A stretch of 64,000 nt of DNA from Leptolyngbya sp. Cla-17 (GCF_016807185.1 NZ_JAEVYN010000002.1:1296528-1360527); one strand, 5' to 3'. Counted from the first letter of the stretch, positions 27,321 to 35,665 are shown. The notes: generated by a model not told the origin, from the letters alone. Numbers and translations are program-made.

Positions 27321-28211
27321 TCAGAGCAAACTTAGCTGGGTTGGAGGGTGGTCAAGGGTATTCCAGGGAAGCGGCGGAATTGGAGCACCGTATTGTTCAA
27401 GTAGGTGATGAAAATAGCGGGCATTGGCTGGCGATCGCGCTTCTAAAGGGCAGTGAACAAAAAGATAAATGTGGGTGCCCTGACGTAACCATTGATCAAT
27501 ATAAGTCAGCCAGTCTTGCAAAAATGGAAGATTGGTTTCTGGATTAGGGTGACTAATATATCGAATCAGACTGAAGGATGCCGTAACGCTAAATTCCACG
27601 GGCACACGGGGCTTCTTGCGTTCGGAGTGAAGCTGAGGATCATCGGGCACATCATAAATGGGGCGCGTATCTAGCAGCACTCGACCTATTCCTAAACGGT
27701 GCAGCAAGGCGGTCAATCGCTGAGCACAGGGTGGTTTAAACCAATCCTGATGACGCACTTCCAAAGCAAATTCTGCATTTTCCTGAACAAGCGCCGTCAA
27801 AAAGGCTTGTAAATCTGAAAAATAATCCGGACTGTAGCTAGGCGGCAATTGGGCAAAAATAGGACCCAAACGAGTTTTGTTGGCAGGCGGTGTACCAGTG
27901 CATAACCCTTGCATCTGCTCCACAAACTGCTGTGCCTGAGGAAGTTGGGGGTATAGCAATCCAGTGTGGGTGACTTGTTTGGGCAACTTGGGACAAAATC
28001 GAAACCCTTCTGGTGTTGTGGCTGCCCATCGCGCCACCGTTTTTGCATCGGGAACAGAGTAAAAAGTGGTGTTGCCTTCTACCGTTGTAAACCGCTGACT
28101 ATAAAGCTGTAAAAAGTTAGATGCTTGACTACCGGGTGGAAATAGCTCACCGACCCAATCTTTGTAACCCCAGAGAGCACAACCAATAAAAAAGTTTGTT
28201 GCAGGTGGCAT
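27321..28211 (-). CDS. DUF72 (YecE-like) protein
   Basis: 296 residues. The family's barrel motifs are visible: FFIGCALWGYKDWVGELFPP, TVEGNTTFYSVPDAKTVARW, FRFCPKLPKQVTHT and FALEVRHQDW. DUF72 proteins are TIM-barrel-like proteins of unknown biochemical function. The ATG at 28211 fits the usual N-terminus. The gene follows the ABC importer's promoter region on the same strand but is upstream of it, with 149 bp between. Confidence 0.85.
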   Translation of the reverse strand: MPPATNFFIGCALWGYKDWVGELFPPGSQASNFLQLYSQRFTTVEGNTTFYSVPDAKTVARWAATTPEGFRFCPKLPKQVTHTGLLYPQLPQAQQFVEQMQGLCTGTPPANKTRLGPIFAQLPPSYSPDYFSDLQAFLTALVQENAEFALEVRHQDWFKPPCAQRLTALLHRLGIGRVLLDTRPIYDVPDDPQLHSERKKPRVPVEFSVTASFSLIRYISHPNPETNLPFLQDWLTYIDQWLRQGTHIYLFVHCPLEARSPANARYFHHLLEQYGAPIPPLPWNTLDHPPTQLSLL

Positions 28212-28344
28212 TCTTATCGTGAAGGTGGTTCAATACACAGTGCCCTGCGCGACTAATGGAGATGATCAACCCAAGTTTTTATGAGATATGTTAACAGCGA
28301 TTGCCAACACACCCTACCATCTATCTCCAACCATTCTCGTCAAT

Positions 28345-28533
28345 ATGCAAAACACTGCTGAGTTTAATTGTGCCTACTGTGGTGAACCCAACACAACTTT
28401 TATTGATTTAAGCGGAGGGATGCAGCAGTCTTACATTGAAGATTGTCAGGTCTGTTGCCGCCCTAATCATCTCTATGTCCGCATTGATGAAGAAACTCTC
28501 GATATTGAAATTGACTCTGAATATAATGGTTAA
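28345..28533 (+). CDS. CPXCG-motif cysteine-rich small protein
   Basis: 62 residues from the ATG at 28345 (MQNTAEFNCAYCGE), preferred over an upstream ATG at 28288 because the family starts just before the first CxxC. Two cysteine groups, CAYC and CQVCC, probably bind one zinc ion; the acidic C-terminus (DEETLDIEIDSEYNG) is family-typical (PF14255). Function unknown. It is followed by a perfect hairpin and a convergent small gene. Confidence 0.8.
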   Translation: MQNTAEFNCAYCGEPNTTFIDLSGGMQQSYIEDCQVCCRPNHLYVRIDEETLDIEIDSEYNG

Positions 28534-28574
28534 GCGTTACTTGGCAAAACACGATCTCCCTTTAAACTGTTAAA

Positions 28575-28596
28575 TGCCTTGTAGTATTACAAGGCA
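28575..28596. terminator. Hairpin between convergent small genes
   Basis: TGCCTTGTA (28575-28583) and TACAAGGCA (28588-28596) form a perfect 9-bp stem with a GTAT loop. It lies between the ends of two convergent genes, where a bidirectional terminator is expected; T-tracts are weak. Confidence 0.55.
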
Positions 28597-28643
28597 CTAA
28601 CATGTTGACAGGATTGCGACGCAAGGTAGGCAACTAGCAAGGG

Positions 28644-28808
28644 TTAGTTTAAACCGATGTAGCTAGCTTCAGCTTCTAATTGGCGAAGCAGATTTTCATC
28701 CCCATTGGCTCTAGCAACTTCCAAACGGCGCTGCAAGTTCTTGTGCAACGTAAGACGATGAGCTGTCGCCGCTTTTGTTGCCATTTCCTGACGTTTTTCG
28801 TTCAACAT
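28644..28808 (-). CDS. Conserved-looking 54-residue helical protein
   Basis: MLNEKRQEMATKAATAHRLT... ending RQLEAEASYIGLN. The sequence is charged, helical and rich in Arg/Leu/Glu, with RRLEVARANGDENLLRQLEA resembling small basic coiled-coil proteins widespread in cyanobacteria. The ATG at 28808 is chosen because AAGGA lies 7 nt upstream; the ATG at 28814 would be only 2 nt from it. The good ribosome binding site, the terminator hairpin downstream and the family-like sequence argue that it is real despite its size. Function unknown. Confidence 0.65.
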   Translation of the reverse strand: MLNEKRQEMATKAATAHRLTLHKNLQRRLEVARANGDENLLRQLEAEASYIGLN

Positions 28809-28906
28809 GGACATTTCCTTTCATTCATTCATGCGTATATCTTAATTATAAGATCCGGAAGACTAAACGGTAGTATTTGTTACCAAAATTTTATGATTCC
28901 GTAGCA

Positions 28907-29719
28907 ATGGGTCAAATTATTACGTTGTTAAGCGATTTTGGGCTAAGCGATTCCTATGTGAGTGTGATGAAAGCCGTGATCGCGCAAATTAACCCCGCTG
29001 TAGTGGTGATTGATATTACCCATCAGGTTCCGCCTCAAAACATTGGTTCAGGCAGATTTTCACTGATGACCGCCGTTCCCTATTTCCCACCCAAAACTGT
29101 TCATGTTGCTGTCGTCGATCCTGGTGTGGGCGGCAAGCGTCGGGCTGTGGGCATCGGTATTGGCACTCCGTTTGGGGAACCTGTGGGATTTTTGGTCGGT
29201 CCTGACAATGGTATTTTTAGCGGCGTGTTAGACCAATTTCCAGCCTATGCTGTCGTTGAATTGACGAATGCTCAGTTTTGGCGCACGGATGAACCCAGTG
29301 GCACCTTTCATGGACGAGATATTTTTGCTCCGGTGGGTGCTCACCTTGCCAGTGGCGTACCTTTAGCGGAGCTGGGTGCCGCGATCACGCCCGATAGCCT
29401 AGTGCAGTTCTCGTTGCCGCCTTATTTCCAAACTGAAAACACCATTCATGGCTGCATCCAAGCTATTGATCACTTTGGTAACTTGATCACCAACATTCCC
29501 GCTATTGTTCTCTCCCATCCCTGGTCGGTGACGATTGGCATCACGTCTATCCTCAGCGCTCTCACCTACAGCGATCGCCGGGTCGGAGAATTCATCAGTT
29601 TCATTGGTAGTCACGGCTGGCTAGAAATCGCCGTTAACAACGGCAGCGCTCAAACCCGGCTGAATTCAAAAATCGGAGATCCCGTAGAAGTGAAGTTAGA
29701 TAGGATAGGAATGAGCTGA
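28907..29719 (+). CDS. SAM hydroxide adenosyltransferase (DUF62 family)
   Basis: 270 residues from the ATG at 28907 (MGQIITLLSDFGLSDSYVSV). The family cleaves S-adenosylmethionine with hydroxide to adenosine and methionine; the fluorinase and chlorinase are specialised members. Visible motifs: TLLSDFGLSDSYV, IDITHQVPPQNI, VAVVDPGVGG, VGPDNGIF and the C-terminal IDHFGNLITNI. The halogenase-specific loop of fluorinases is not evident, so the hydroxide-type activity is the simplest call. Neighbours give no pathway hint. Confidence 0.86.
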   Translation: MGQIITLLSDFGLSDSYVSVMKAVIAQINPAVVVIDITHQVPPQNIGSGRFSLMTAVPYFPPKTVHVAVVDPGVGGKRRAVGIGIGTPFGEPVGFLVGPDNGIFSGVLDQFPAYAVVELTNAQFWRTDEPSGTFHGRDIFAPVGAHLASGVPLAELGAAITPDSLVQFSLPPYFQTENTIHGCIQAIDHFGNLITNIPAIVLSHPWSVTIGITSILSALTYSDRRVGEFISFIGSHGWLEIAVNNGSAQTRLNSKIGDPVEVKLDRIGMS

Positions 29720-29825
29720 GAAGTATCTGGTGTCAGATATCAGATGCTAGGTAAGAGATAAAATCGTTGTTTGTCTCCTTATTTCTGCTCGTCAATCAGC
29801 CTTTAACTTCCAACCCCTTATCTTT

Positions 29826-30482
29826 ATGCTTTCCTCTACCGACCCTATTGTTTATCAAGGACAGTTTGGTAACTTCACCATTCTAGAGAGCGATCGTCGG
29901 GAGGTGATTTTCTATCGGGGTGGGCTAATGCTGGCAGCAGTGTGCTTTGCGATCTCGACGGGGCTAGTCCTTTGGCAAGGAAACAACTTCACCAGTTTGC
30001 ATTGGGTCAGTGGATTGTATTCGATTTTTTGTGTGGGTTTGGGCGTTAGCCTGTGGATGATTCACATTTATCTAAAGCCACTACATCAGGCGCTACAGGT
30101 ATTTTGGCTGGTGGGTGTGGTGGCATCTATCGCGATCGCTCATAACAGCCCCGAACCTTTTGCGCTCACTGTTTATACTTATCCCCTCACTATCTTGGGT
30201 GTAGGATTTGTTTTTGCTGCCCTCACAGGTATTTTCTTCAAAGAAGCTGTGTGCTTTAACCGTTTAGAAGCCAAAGTGTTAACGCCGCTCGTGCCCCTTT
30301 TGCTACTGGGTCATCTGTTGAATTGGTTGTCGCCTGAGGTTGAGCGAGGTTTGTTGGTGAGTTGGGCAATCCTTTTTGGTGTCTTCGCCTTCCGTAAGGT
30401 GATTCAACCTATTCCTCCAGATATTGGCGATAAAAGCGTGTTTGATTACCTCAAGTCAGGCGCTCAAAAGCAATCTGTATAG
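29826..30482 (+). CDS. DUF2301 integral membrane protein
   Basis: 218 residues with six or more hydrophobic segments from residue 32 onward. Recognisable DUF2301 features are the N-terminal VYQGQFGNFTILESDRREVI and the loop FFKEAVCFNRLEAKVLTPLVP. The family is conserved in cyanobacteria and plastid-bearing eukaryotes; function unknown. Its ATG lies about 100 bp after the SAM-hydroxide gene on the same strand. Confidence 0.82.
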   Translation: MLSSTDPIVYQGQFGNFTILESDRREVIFYRGGLMLAAVCFAISTGLVLWQGNNFTSLHWVSGLYSIFCVGLGVSLWMIHIYLKPLHQALQVFWLVGVVASIAIAHNSPEPFALTVYTYPLTILGVGFVFAALTGIFFKEAVCFNRLEAKVLTPLVPLLLLGHLLNWLSPEVERGLLVSWAILFGVFAFRKVIQPIPPDIGDKSVFDYLKSGAQKQSV

Positions 30483-30633
30483 ACATGCTGAACGATGGCA
30501 ATTGAACCGAAAAGTATCGTTACAGCATCCGATTGCTCTATCCAATTGACTAAAGAAGATCTGGCTAAATGATTGGTTCACGGCAACATGTAGAGCTGTA
30601 TTTAGAAAGACAAGAGTAGCGATCGCTAACCCT

Positions 30634-30663
30634 GCTATCTCAGTCAATCACCTCAAGCCACCT
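30634..30663 (+). repeat. 30-bp interspersed repeat, copy 1
   Basis: GCTATCTCAGTCAATCACCT followed by CAAGCCACCT. Shares at least 26 of 30 positions with the copies at 30693 and 31385. All three are in the same orientation and bracket the DUF5615/DUF433 pair. Confidence 0.75.
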
Positions 30664-30692
30664 GACAGCAAAAGTCGACGATCTCTGACCAT

Positions 30693-30722
30693 GCTATCCC
30701 AGTCGATAACCTCAAGCCACCT
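30693..30722 (+). repeat. 30-bp interspersed repeat, copy 2
   Basis: GCTATCCCAGTCGATAACCT followed by CAAGCCACCT, 59 bp after copy 1. The preceding GATCTCTGACCATGC (30679-30693) also precedes copy 3. Confidence 0.75.
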
Positions 30723-30747
30723 GTTGTGCTGCGCCGCTTACGCAATT

Positions 30748-31074
30748 TTAGGAGCCTCCAACTTCAATTACTTCTCCCGAAGCAATTGCATTTAGTACGT
30801 TACGAACATCCGGCATCAGAGGAAGTAAATCCGGTAATCTATTACTGCGTGCTACAAGAACAACGACTGCTACTCCAGCTTGGTGTAGATTTTGCTGATA
30901 GCGCAAATTTTGATCGGTAGTGAGCAGAACTGTGAAGCCCTCTCGACTCATAAGCCGCAACAATTCACCGTTTTTCTTACCTGACCATCCCATCTCAACA
31001 ACTGTCTGTATCTCGTAATCAGGCAATTCACGCTTTAGTGGACGCGGAGTACATTCATCAAGCAGGATTCGCAT
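30748..31074 (-). CDS. DUF5615 PIN-like toxin
   Basis: 108 residues. MRILLDECTPRPLKREL carries the first acidic residue pair of the PIN-like fold, and LLTTDQNLRYQQNL the second acidic site. DUF5615 proteins are VapC-like putative ribonuclease toxins paired with DUF433 antitoxins. The start overlaps the end of the antitoxin gene by 17 bp, a typical coupling. Target RNA unknown. Confidence 0.8.
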   Translation of the reverse strand: MRILLDECTPRPLKRELPDYEIQTVVEMGWSGKKNGELLRLMSREGFTVLLTTDQNLRYQQNLHQAGVAVVVLVARSNRLPDLLPLMPDVRNVLNAIASGEVIEVGGS

Positions 31075-31282
31075 AGGCTGTCAGCATTTCCTTCGCTAGT
31101 TCAAGGGCCGCGATCGCTTGCTCACGCCTAACACTTGGAAAATGATCTAAGAATTCATCGAGTGGATCGCCTGCTTCGAGATAATCAAGTAAGGTTCTCA
31201 TCGGCACACGAGTTCCAACAAAAACAGGAGTTCCTCCCAAAATGTCAGGGTCACTATGAATAACACGCGCTGCGGTTGTCAT
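31058..31282 (-). CDS. DUF433 antitoxin
   Basis: 74 residues. RVIHSDPDILGGTPVFVGTR and VPMRTLLDYLEAGDPLDEFL are the hallmark of DUF433, a small helix-turn-helix antitoxin that neutralises DUF5615 or related toxins and probably represses its own operon. It is the first gene of the pair; the toxin overlaps its 3' end. Confidence 0.82.
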   Translation of the reverse strand: MTTAARVIHSDPDILGGTPVFVGTRVPMRTLLDYLEAGDPLDEFLDHFPSVRREQAIAALELAKEMLTAYANPA

Positions 31283-31384
31283 ATCAGTTATCTAATAACA
31301 GGAATCTCTTCGATCTTAGCCCACGACTAACTGCTCAGAGCACTCCTTAGAAGCGATCTCTGACCATGCCCAATCGCTGACAAC

Positions 31385-31414
31385 GCTATAACAGTCAATC
31401 ACCTCAAGCCACCT
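31385..31414 (+). repeat. 30-bp interspersed repeat, copy 3
   Basis: GCTATAACAGTCAATCACCT followed by CAAGCCACCT, about 100 bp upstream of the antitoxin start. Sequence around it (GATCTCTGACCATGC at 31356-31370) also resembles the sequence before copy 2. Confidence 0.75.
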
Positions 31415-31429
31415 AATGGTTCGCTGGGT

Positions 31430-31497
31430 GGCTGCAAGTACCTCACTCAATGCACCAGGATCTTTCGATAGTCCGCTCCAAGTGAGTTGTTAGATAA
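31430..31497. repeat. Second occurrence of the repeat arm seen at 18488-18550
   Basis: ATAGTCCGCTCCAA plus GTTGTTA (31469-31492) matches 18525-18547, and the 40 bp before it share GGCTG..AGTA and ATCT at equal spacing. Here the facing left arm is degenerate. A candidate left end TATAAC lies inside the 30-bp repeat copy 3, which would make one unit of about 110 bp. Confidence 0.45.
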
Positions 31498-31526
31498 CCT
31501 CTACAGTCAGTAATGTGAATACTAAA

Positions 31527-32240
31527 TCATCTCGTATCTTCTGAATCTTCGCCATTTGTTTCTTCTTTCTTAACTCGCTTTTCTTTCAAGCGATTAAGTC
31601 GTTGTTGTGCTTTTTCTGCCAAGTAAGGCGCTCTGTAGACATATTCCAAAATTGCTCTGCACAAATCATCTAGTATTGGAATTTCATCTTTAGTTAATTC
31701 TCCTAAAGAAGCATGAGCACCGATGTTTCGTAAATGTCGAAGGTTGTCAGCAACTCCTACCAATTTGACTGGAATTTCTCCTTTCGTAGCTAGATCTTTC
31801 AGTTGATGGAACAAATCTTTTCCTGTAGCTTTACGATCCTCGCATACCATTTCTAGTATCCGTCCTAACAGAACTGCATAAGCGTTAGCATCTATGACAC
31901 GCACCTTAAGTGATATCTCGTATGCATCCTGAATTCGATAAGGTAGCCCAGACAACCTCGATTTCGCTAATGGGTAAAGAGTCTCTGTTGTGATTTCTTC
32001 TGGATCTACATAATCAGCATCGAAATATTTCCATAGCGTTACTTCTTTGCAAGCTAAGCATAATAACAGTTCATATCTATAACCTTGATCCGGTTCGTAA
32101 TCATTATAATAATCGCCTTCGGGGGAGCCATAGGCAGGTTTTAGAGAACGGTAATACTCAGCAACAATATTCATTGGGGCGTGATTTCCACAATGATTAC
32201 AGGTCAAAAACCCTGTAGTTTTTTGCTTTGTATTGGTCAT
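31527..32240 (-). CDS. DUF4145 domain protein
   Basis: 237 residues. Two cysteine pairs near the N-terminus (CNHC at 14-17 and CLAC at 61-64) look like a zinc ribbon; the DUF4145 helical core follows (YAVLLGRILEMVCEDRKATG; HLRNIGAHA) and the tail is highly charged (KEKRVKKEETNGEDSEDTR). DUF4145 is found alone or attached to restriction and defence-type proteins, but no nuclease or methylase is adjacent here. Function unknown. It lies in the repeat-rich accessory stretch next to the toxin-antitoxin pair. Confidence 0.8.
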   Translation of the reverse strand: MTNTKQKTTGFLTCNHCGNHAPMNIVAEYYRSLKPAYGSPEGDYYNDYEPDQGYRYELLLCLACKEVTLWKYFDADYVDPEEITTETLYPLAKSRLSGLPYRIQDAYEISLKVRVIDANAYAVLLGRILEMVCEDRKATGKDLFHQLKDLATKGEIPVKLVGVADNLRHLRNIGAHASLGELTKDEIPILDDLCRAILEYVYRAPYLAEKAQQRLNRLKEKRVKKEETNGEDSEDTR

Positions 32241-32306
32241 AAATTACCTTTGCTTGTTCATACTGCTTTGCAAGTGATGTTGCACGCTATCGAAAATTAG
32301 ATCAAA

Positions 32307-32600
32307 TTAAATCCCGAAACCTATTTTTTCTATTAAACCAACGTTTAAGGTTGAAATCTGTTTTTCTGCCCCTTCGCTGACAAGAATTCGTGAATCGCCA
32401 ACATACGTAGTTAGTTCTGTTGGAATCTCATAGCTGCTGCTTGCCCATGAAAACCAGGATGATATCTTTACTGATGATAGAACCAGGCTATAAACATGAT
32501 TGCCTGAATCTATCTTGATCTGCTTAAGTCAGCCCAGCCTCACACTTGTTTCTGTAATGACCTCCGAGCCAACAGATTTTGAGTCGATGAATATGTTCAT
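32307..32600 (-). pseudogene. 97-codon reading frame interrupted by one TGA
   Basis: Reverse strand. ATG at 32600 has GGAG 6 nt upstream, a good ribosome binding site, and begins 31 bp after the ABC exporter stop. The frame reads MNIFIDSKSVGSEVITETSV, meets TGA at codon 24 (32529-32531), then continues without stop for 73 codons (YEIPTELTTYVGDSRILVSE; TLNVGLIEKIGFGI) to TAA at 32307. The residue composition on both sides looks protein-like. Most likely a gene with a recent nonsense mutation; stop read-through or a sequencing error are alternatives. No family recognised. Confidence 0.5.
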
Positions 32601-32631
32601 ATTTTGCTCCGAGCAGCTAGCTATTGATCTT

Positions 32632-34413
32632 CTATTCATCCGTTTTGCCTAGCTGGAGGGCGTAGAGGTTTGCATAAACGCCTTGTTGAGCAATCAGTTC
32701 GGTATGAGTTCCTTGTTCTACGATTTGCCCTTGCTGAATTACCAAAACTTGATCGGCTTGGATGACAGTACTGAGACGATGGGCAATGACAAAGCTGGTG
32801 CGATTTTGTAATAGTCGGGCGATTGCAGCCTGTACCAAGGCTTCTGTGCGGGTATCAATACTGCTGGTTGCTTCATCCAAAATCAAAATGCGCGGATTAA
32901 TTAACACCGCACGGGCAATGCTGATGAGTTGACGTTGTCCTTGGCTCAACGGTGCGCCCCGCTCTCCTAACTGCGTGGTGTAGCCATGAGATAGCGAAGT
33001 GATAAACTCATGCACATTTGCCGCTTGCGCCGCCGCTTCGATCTCCGCTTGACTTGCCTGAGGTTGACCAAAGGCAATATTTTCAGCCACCGTGCCGCTG
33101 AACAGCAGGTTGTCTTGCAACACAATGCCAATTTGCCGGCGCAGGCTGGTTTGAGTGACCGTGCGAACATCAATCTCGTCGATCGTCACCTTGCCGCCAG
33201 AAACATCATAAAAGCGTGGAATTAGGTTGATGATCGTGCTTTTACCCGCACCAGTTGCCCCAACTAAAGCAATCATTTGTCCGGGTTGGGCGTGCAGGCT
33301 AACTCCTTTCAGCACCAACTGGTCGGCTGAATAGCCAAAGGTGACTTGCTCAAACTTCACCTCTCCTCGCATGGGCGGCATTTCCTTTGCATCCGCCGCA
33401 TCCCGAAGCTGCGCAGGTTCATCCAGCAGCGAAAAGATCCGTTCCAATCCGGCAAAGGCAGATTGAGCCTGGGTATAAAATTGGCTGAGAATTTGGATGG
33501 GACGAAAGAATTGCTGCACATACAGCAAGAAAGCAGTGACCACGCCCACTGTAGCGGCACCTGTTACCGCGAGATAGCCGCCATAAGCAAGCACTCCAGC
33601 GGTTGCGAGGCTATTAAGAAAGTCGATCGACGGCAGAAATGCAGATGTGATTGCCACCGCTTGCACATTGGCATCGCGATTGGCAGCATTCAACAAACTG
33701 AACTCTTCAATATTTAGATCAACCCGATTGAACGCCTGAGCTTCTTTTACACTGCCAATGTCTTCTTCCAACCGGGCAGAGAGTTCCCCAATCGTTTGAC
33801 GAGTTACACGAAATCTAGCTCGTGCCCACCGCGCAAATAACCCCGTGGTAAAAATCATTAGCGGCACAGCTAAGTTGCTGATTAAACCCAGCTGTAGGTT
33901 AATCGCCAGCATGGCAATCACGATGCCAATTAAGCTAAACAGGTTGCCTAACATTTGGGCAACGGTTTGACCAAATGCCTGGTTAACGGTGCTGACATCG
34001 TTCAGCAATCGGCTCATTAAGTCACCCGCTTCACTGCGATCGAAAAAGCTGAGCGGTAAGCTTTGAATTTTGGCAAAAATATCCTGCCGCAGTTGGGCAA
34101 GCAACCGCTGCATAATCCAGCCAACGCGCAAGATTTGCCCCCGAATGGCACCAATTCCGGCAAGATAAATCAGTGCCAAGCCGCACAAAAGTAGCAATAA
34201 ACCCTGCAAATCTCCCTGAGCGATTAGATGATCCAGCGACCAACCGATAAAGAAGGGACCCACGGCTTGAGTGGCAGCACCAACCAAAATCAAGGCGAAA
34301 GCGATCGGAATTTCTTTACGATAAGGCTGGAAATAGTGCAAAAACCGCCGCACTGTGGAGAGTTGCTGAGTCGCTTTCTGCTCTGATGCGACTACAGGAC
34401 TGGGACCTCTCAT
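32632..34413 (-). CDS. ABC exporter half-transporter (multidrug/lipid type)
   Basis: 593 residues. A six-helix membrane domain (about 25-320) is fused to an ATPase domain with Walker A GATGAGKST, signature LSQGQRQLISIARA, Walker B ILILDEATSSID and the H-loop FVIAHRLSTV. This is the MsbA/LmrA-like architecture and should act as a dimer, exporting a lipid or hydrophobic compound; the substrate is not evident. The first 20 residues are polar and cytoplasmic. Confidence 0.92.
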   Translation of the reverse strand: MRGPSPVVASEQKATQQLSTVRRFLHYFQPYRKEIPIAFALILVGAATQAVGPFFIGWSLDHLIAQGDLQGLLLLLCGLALIYLAGIGAIRGQILRVGWIMQRLLAQLRQDIFAKIQSLPLSFFDRSEAGDLMSRLLNDVSTVNQAFGQTVAQMLGNLFSLIGIVIAMLAINLQLGLISNLAVPLMIFTTGLFARWARARFRVTRQTIGELSARLEEDIGSVKEAQAFNRVDLNIEEFSLLNAANRDANVQAVAITSAFLPSIDFLNSLATAGVLAYGGYLAVTGAATVGVVTAFLLYVQQFFRPIQILSQFYTQAQSAFAGLERIFSLLDEPAQLRDAADAKEMPPMRGEVKFEQVTFGYSADQLVLKGVSLHAQPGQMIALVGATGAGKSTIINLIPRFYDVSGGKVTIDEIDVRTVTQTSLRRQIGIVLQDNLLFSGTVAENIAFGQPQASQAEIEAAAQAANVHEFITSLSHGYTTQLGERGAPLSQGQRQLISIARAVLINPRILILDEATSSIDTRTEALVQAAIARLLQNRTSFVIAHRLSTVIQADQVLVIQQGQIVEQGTHTELIAQQGVYANLYALQLGKTDE

Positions 34414-34516
34414 AGGGCTTTCTCTCGCTTCATCGTGAATATTGGTAACAACATATTGTCCAAGTCATAGTCTGATCAGTGACATAGATTGAGTGCTGAC
34501 CAGATGGATGATCTAT

Positions 34517-34542
34517 TTAAGTCAGCGTCTTAAGTCAGCGTC
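34517..34542. repeat. Perfect 13-bp tandem repeat upstream of ABC exporter
   Basis: TTAAGTCAGCGTC at 34517-34529 and again at 34530-34542, followed by a partly similar TGAATCAGGCAG. It is about 105 bp upstream of the exporter start, a suitable place for a regulator-binding site. Confidence 0.6.
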
Positions 34543-34645
34543 TGAATCAGGCAGTTAAATCATCCTTGGCTGCAACATCTTAAACAGAAATCTCTTCCTA
34601 AAACCATAGCTTAAGCTGCCGACAAAGCTGACAAAGGCGATGCTC

Positions 34646-35665
34646 TCATCCTTGAATAGGCATCCCGCTGTTCAGACAAAAATAGGATAGGGGCGGCTCG
34701 TTGATTGAAGCAGACGGGTGTGAAGAACCGATTAGCGTTTCAGCATCGTCCTGCAAATAGAAATGATAGCGCTGCTGGCAAAAAACTGGATTTGAGGTAG
34801 ATAAGCAGTTCGCTTGCGCGCTGTGTGGTTGTTCAGCGATCGCCACATTATTAAACAACTCCTGCACAATCTGCCGCCCTTGCTGGGTGGCTTGCAAGTA
34901 GTGCAATGCAGGTTGAATCAGAGGATAGACTACTGTGCGGAAAAAGTCAGGAAAACTGGTTCGGAGATCATCTGGCGTTTGATAACCCATGGTTTTGTTG
35001 GTTCCAACTTCGGCAAATTCATGAAAGAGCGCAGGTAGTTTTTCTAGATAGTGCGGATCTGCCAATTGCCCAATCAAATCGGCTGCCCGTGCCAAACCGG
35101 GATAGTTGTTTGTGTCTTGATAGTCAGTACTGTCAGGAATCGGAAAGCGAGTTTGCTCGATCATGCGCTGAATCGTTTCCACTTGAATCAGATGGTAATT
35201 GCCAAAGGTTTCTGCCACAAATTGCTGGCTGCGATCGACGTGGTAAAGCGCAAGACTGGCATCGGTTGCACCCGGTGAGATCGGCACCTGCTCATTGCCA
35301 ACACCCGTTGCATAGCGGTGCTGATCGGGCTGGTCATTGCGGCAAATGCCTTTGAGGTAGCCCACATCATGACAAAGCAAAGCAATTATAAAATGAGTCC
35401 ACTCTTGGGGAGTCACCGCACCTTCGAGCAGGTACTTGCCGCGTAACATTTCTTGCCCGACCATGGTGACCAGAATGGTGTGTTCCACATCGTGATACAG
35501 GGCATCGGTATGGGCGATCGCAGTTAGGGTCATCATCGCAGCTTGAGCAATCAGATCGGCATACTTTGGTTTAAACGAGCCATAGACTTGACGGTAGCTC
35601 GTTTGCAAGTCTGAGATCGCACAACGGATCATGGTTTCAGTAGGATTAAATGTGGGGGTAAACAT
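34646..35665 (-). CDS. HD-domain metal-dependent phosphohydrolase-like protein
   Basis: 339 residues. HD-type metal ligands are visible in YHDVEHT (58-64) and CHDVGYLKG (99-107), the pattern of PDEase-related HD proteins. It resembles a cyanobacterial group (Npun_R2479-like). Such domains hydrolyse phosphoester bonds, for example in cyclic nucleotides, but the substrate here is unknown. The C-terminal 60 residues (HSAQANCLSTSNPVF onward) look unstructured. Located between an ABC exporter and the TIR-AAA operon. Confidence 0.75.
   Translation of the reverse strand: MFTPTFNPTETMIRCAISDLQTSYRQVYGSFKPKYADLIAQAAMMTLTAIAHTDALYHDVEHTILVTMVGQEMLRGKYLLEGAVTPQEWTHFIIALLCHDVGYLKGICRNDQPDQHRYATGVGNEQVPISPGATDASLALYHVDRSQQFVAETFGNYHLIQVETIQRMIEQTRFPIPDSTDYQDTNNYPGLARAADLIGQLADPHYLEKLPALFHEFAEVGTNKTMGYQTPDDLRTSFPDFFRTVVYPLIQPALHYLQATQQGRQIVQELFNNVAIAEQPHSAQANCLSTSNPVFCQQRYHFYLQDDAETLIGSSHPSASINEPPLSYFCLNSGMPIQG

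Noticed and set aside
28907..29719. SAM fluorinase or chlorinase
   Set aside because: Family motifs fit the hydroxide adenosyltransferase group; no halogenase-specific loop is apparent.
30495..30619. Two tiny frames overlapping as ATGA (25 and 16 residues) before the 30-bp repeats
   Set aside because: Composition resembles an antitoxin fragment, but they are too short and lack a clear ribosome binding site to call genes.
30634..31414. 30-bp direct repeats considered as a CRISPR array
   Set aside because: Only three copies at irregular distances (59 and 692 bp), with genes between copies 2 and 3 and no cas genes.
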